Part shown: positions 43,968 through 45,661 of the stretch, one piece after another
How positions within the stretch are numbered: position 1 is the stretch's first letter
Layout of the letters: each line of letters starts with the position of its first letter
Source: Kordiimonas lipolytica
GTDB taxonomy: Bacteria; Pseudomonadota; Alphaproteobacteria; Sphingomonadales; Kordiimonadaceae
NCBI RefSeq assembly: GCF_001550065.1
Contig: NZ_LRUB01000005.1
Coordinates: 1-45,661, forward strand
Length of the DNA: 45,661 nt
Direction of reading: 5' to 3'
Notes under the pieces: generated by a model
The model's input: the letters and a program-made list of their open reading frames with translations, nothing else
The model's database searches: none
What the model was told of the DNA's origin: nothing
Position numbers and translations under genes: made by a program

Positions 43968-44221
43968 CAGAACAGGTCCTCAATATCCTGGGGTGTGCTT
44001 TTGCTGCGCGGCTGCAATTGGATCTCGAGATCAAGCACGCGCATAAGCTCAATGATGGTACTGAGCTTTACCGTCTCGAGGCCATTCTCGACCTGTGAGA
44101 CCGTGCTCTGCCTGAGCCCAGCACGCTGCGCGAGCTCTGCTTGTGTGAGATTGCGCGTACGCCGCCGCCGCCGGAGCGCGATCCCGATATCCTTGGCCGA
44201 CCTGACAAGCTGATGATCCAT
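43967..44221 (-). CDS. hipB: HipB-like XRE antitoxin and repressor
   Basis: An 84-residue HTH protein: KDIGIALRRRRRTRNLTQAE, LAQRAGLRQSTVSQVENGLE and TVKLSTIIELMRVLDLEIQL (residues about 10-69) form a Cro/CI fold. The rest is a short tail that should contact HipA. It precedes hipA directly and lies beside three repeated palindromic sites at 44252-44323, so it is both antitoxin and autorepressor. Confidence 0.92.
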   Translation of the reverse strand: MDHQLVRSAKDIGIALRRRRRTRNLTQAELAQRAGLRQSTVSQVENGLETVKLSTIIELMRVLDLEIQLQPRSKSTPQDIEDLF

Positions 44222-44251
44222 AACTGCCTCATATAATCAGTTAAGATAGCA

Positions 44252-44323
44252 TATACGCTATAGCGCATATTTCGTCAATATACGCTACAGCGTATAAGTC
44301 AGATATATACGCTGTAGCGTATA
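44252..44323 (-). promoter_or_regulatory. Three evenly spaced hipBA operators
   Basis: Three 18-bp palindromes lie at 44252-44269, 44279-44296 and 44306-44323: TATACGCTATAGCGCATA, TATACGCTACAGCGTATA and TATACGCTGTAGCGTATA. Their starts are exactly 27 bp apart. The region is the promoter of hipB (start at 44221). HipB-type proteins bind such TATNNC-like palindromes cooperatively. Confidence 0.88.
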
Positions 44324-44490
44324 CTGAGCGTGCTTGACACCGACCTTTGATGGCTGGTTTTCTGGCGACGATCCGCGTTCTGGGCCAGGTTGCCCGCCGA
44401 GGATAGGCGCTGCAATTGAGGAAATTATCGCCAATCAGCGGCGGGGCCGGTAATACCCCCAATAATAGAGGGCTTCAAAAGTAGAATACT

Positions 44491-45330
44491 TTAGGCGGCC
44501 ATGGGCATGCCCATGGCCAGTTTCTGTTTTGGCGTGATGCCGCCGAGCGCCATATTGGGGCGCTCATGGTTATAAGTCCAGAGCCAGGCCGTGGCGGCCT
44601 CCTGCACCTCCGCAATTGTCTCAAAGATATACTGGTTCAACCAGTCATAACGAACTGTCCGGTTGAAGCGCTCAACATAGGCATTTTGCTGAGGCTTGCC
44701 TGGCTGGATGAACTGTAAGGCGATCCCGCGTTTTGAAGCCCACTCTGCCAACTGGTGACCGACATACTCAGGACCGTTGTCACAGCGAAGAGCCAGGGGA
44801 GCCCCGCGCCATTCAATAATCTGGTCCAAGGCCCTGATGACACGCGTAGCTGGCAAGGAGAAGTCGATCTCGATGCCCAAGGCTTCGCGATTATAGTCGT
44901 CAATCACATTGAAGGCCCTGAAGCTGCGACCATCCGACAACTGGTCATGCATGAAGTCCATACTCCAGACATCATTGATCGCCTCAGGCACAGAAAGTGG
45001 CTCAGGCTTTTCCCGATACAGACGCTTCCTCGGCTTGATCCGTAGGTTCAGCTCCAGTTCCCGGTAGACCCGGTACACACGCTTATGGTTCCAGCCATAG
45101 CCCTTCACGTTGCGTAGATACAAAAAGCACAGTTTGAAACCCCAGTTGCGCTGACGATCGGTTATGCCGACAAGCCAGTCAGCGATCTCGGCATTCTCGT
45201 CTGAGAGCTTCGGTTTATACCGGTAGCATGTCTCGCTGATCGAAAAGGCGCTGCACGCCGCCCTGATACTCAGCCGCCCCTTGCAGACAGCAGTTCTTGC
45301 CATCTCGCGACGTCGGGACGGCTTCACCAC
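44491..45330 (-). CDS. IS3-family transposase OrfB (DDE integrase)
   Basis: A 279-residue transposase part, normally made as a fusion after OrfA. The HTH_21 region is [20 protein letters not shown] and [20 protein letters not shown]; the rve core contains [30 protein letters not shown] and [20 protein letters not shown], giving the D, D and E of the active site. The end, [20 protein letters not shown], is standard. It overlaps orfA at a slippery AAAAAAG (45336-45330), the usual -1 frameshift site, so the real start is the fusion. Confidence 0.95.
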   Translation of the reverse strand: MVKPSRRREMARTAVCKGRLSIRAACSAFSISETCYRYKPKLSDENAEIADWLVGITDRQRNWGFKLCFLYLRNVKGYGWNHKRVYRVYRELELNLRIKPRKRLYREKPEPLSVPEAINDVWSMDFMHDQLSDGRSFRAFNVIDDYNREALGIEIDFSLPATRVIRALDQIIEWRGAPLALRCDNGPEYVGHQLAEWASKRGIALQFIQPGKPQQNAYVERFNRTVRYDWLNQYIFETIAEVQEAATAWLWTYNHERPNMALGGITPKQKLAMGMPMAA

Positions 45331-45590
45331 TTTTTTGCCATGGCTTCCTTGATGACATCATTCTGAAGCTGCACATCGGCATACATCTTCTTGAGCCGGG
45401 CATTCTCCGCTTCCAGCTCTTTCATTCGGCTCATCAGCGAGGCATCCATGCCTCCGTATTTTGCACGCCACCGATAAAAGCAGGCGCTGCTCATTCCATG
45501 CTCCCGGCACAGTTCAGGCACCGGCGTGCCAGCCTCCGCCTGCTTCAAGATGCTGATGATCTGGCTGTCCGAATAACGTGATGTCTTCAT
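45324..45590 (-). CDS. IS3-family transposase OrfA
   Basis: An 88-residue DNA-binding protein: [20 protein letters not shown] and [20 protein letters not shown] form the HTH (residues 3-43), followed by a leucine-zipper-like stretch [20 protein letters not shown]. It binds the terminal repeats and joins OrfB by -1 frameshift at the AAAAAAG near its end. It starts about 55 bp inside the right terminal repeat. Confidence 0.95.
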   Translation of the reverse strand: MKTSRYSDSQIISILKQAEAGTPVPELCREHGMSSACFYRWRAKYGGMDASLMSRMKELEAENARLKKMYADVQLQNDVIKEAMAKKW

Positions 45591-45661
45591 GTAAAATCTC
45601 CTGCGTTCTGGTTACGAGAAAATTCTACTTTTGAGTACCGCTATTTATTGGGGGTATTACC

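Larger units (their letters stand above)
44449..45661 (-). mobile_element. Complete IS3-family element
   Basis: A 17-bp perfect terminal repeat, GGTAATACCCCCAATAA, opens at 44449 and recurs inverted at the very end of the window (45645-45661); further inside both ends share CAAAAGTAGAAT. The element is 1213 bp with intact orfA and orfB, so it is probably active. Its right end coincides with the window's last base, so the target duplication cannot be checked. Confidence 0.93.

Overview
The window looks like an alphaproteobacterial chromosome segment. A core block has the order tRNA-Ala, FYDLN-acid zinc-ribbon protein, aroA, cmk, rpsA, ihfB, lapA-like, pyrF, which is familiar from that class. 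The genus cannot be fixed from sequence alone; a TonB-rich marine or soil lineage such as Kordiimonadales or a relative is a guess. Both edges of the window lie in insertion sequences: it opens inside an IS21 element and closes exactly on the outer inverted repeat of an IS3 element.

Layout. (1) 1-3284 is mobile and plasmid-like debris: an IS21 end that cuts off a tyrosine integrase, its excisionase-like partner, a divergent repressor with operators, about 1 kb of non-coding DNA with a very regular repeat array, a phd/vapC pair, and parD with a broken parE. (2) 3346-24153 is a large amine-catabolism locus. (3) 24284-27605 is an insertion-sequence nest: an IS3 element split by an IS110/IS1111 element, a beheaded acyl-CoA ligase and an IS6 stump. 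(4) 27739-30464 is a DUF3489/DUF2924/large serine recombinase module ending next to tRNA-Ala(GGC). (5) 30994-42298 is the core block. (6) 42299-45661 is a second accessory region with hipBA and a complete IS3 element.

The amine locus is the main attraction. One minus-strand operon (20747 to 11452, closed by a clear terminator) encodes relatives of the whole N-methylglutamate pathway: a four-subunit sarcosine-oxidase-type dehydrogenase (mgdABCD), a gamma-glutamylmethylamide synthetase type enzyme (gmaS) and a three-subunit N-methylglutamate synthase (mgsABC). Instead of the C1/folate genes that would handle formaldehyde, the neighbouring minus-strand genes are a cupin, a cytochrome c, a Tat-exported flavin amine oxidase, an AldB/ExaC-type acetaldehyde dehydrogenase, a lipoprotein and acetyl-CoA synthetase. 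A TonB-dependent receptor, a TetR regulator and an XRE-cupin regulator complete the set. I infer a route for a C2 (N-ethyl) amine: periplasmic oxidation, glutamylation of the released alkylamine, oxidative release of acetaldehyde, then acetate and acetyl-CoA.

Two promoters of this locus, one before the cupin operon and one before the TonB receptor, have the same architecture: TTGACA, 17 bp, TARCGT, then the same 14-bp inverted repeat CCGTCATGTGACGG at or just past the -10 box. This ties receptor and periplasmic oxidase into one regulon, probably repressed by the TetR protein encoded between the two halves. Other notable structures are a helically phased 53-bp repeat array at 1704-1891, a 20-bp copy of the tRNA-Ala anticodon arm at the core/accessory junction at 42299 that beheads a GumN-family gene, and three identically spaced operators before hipBA.
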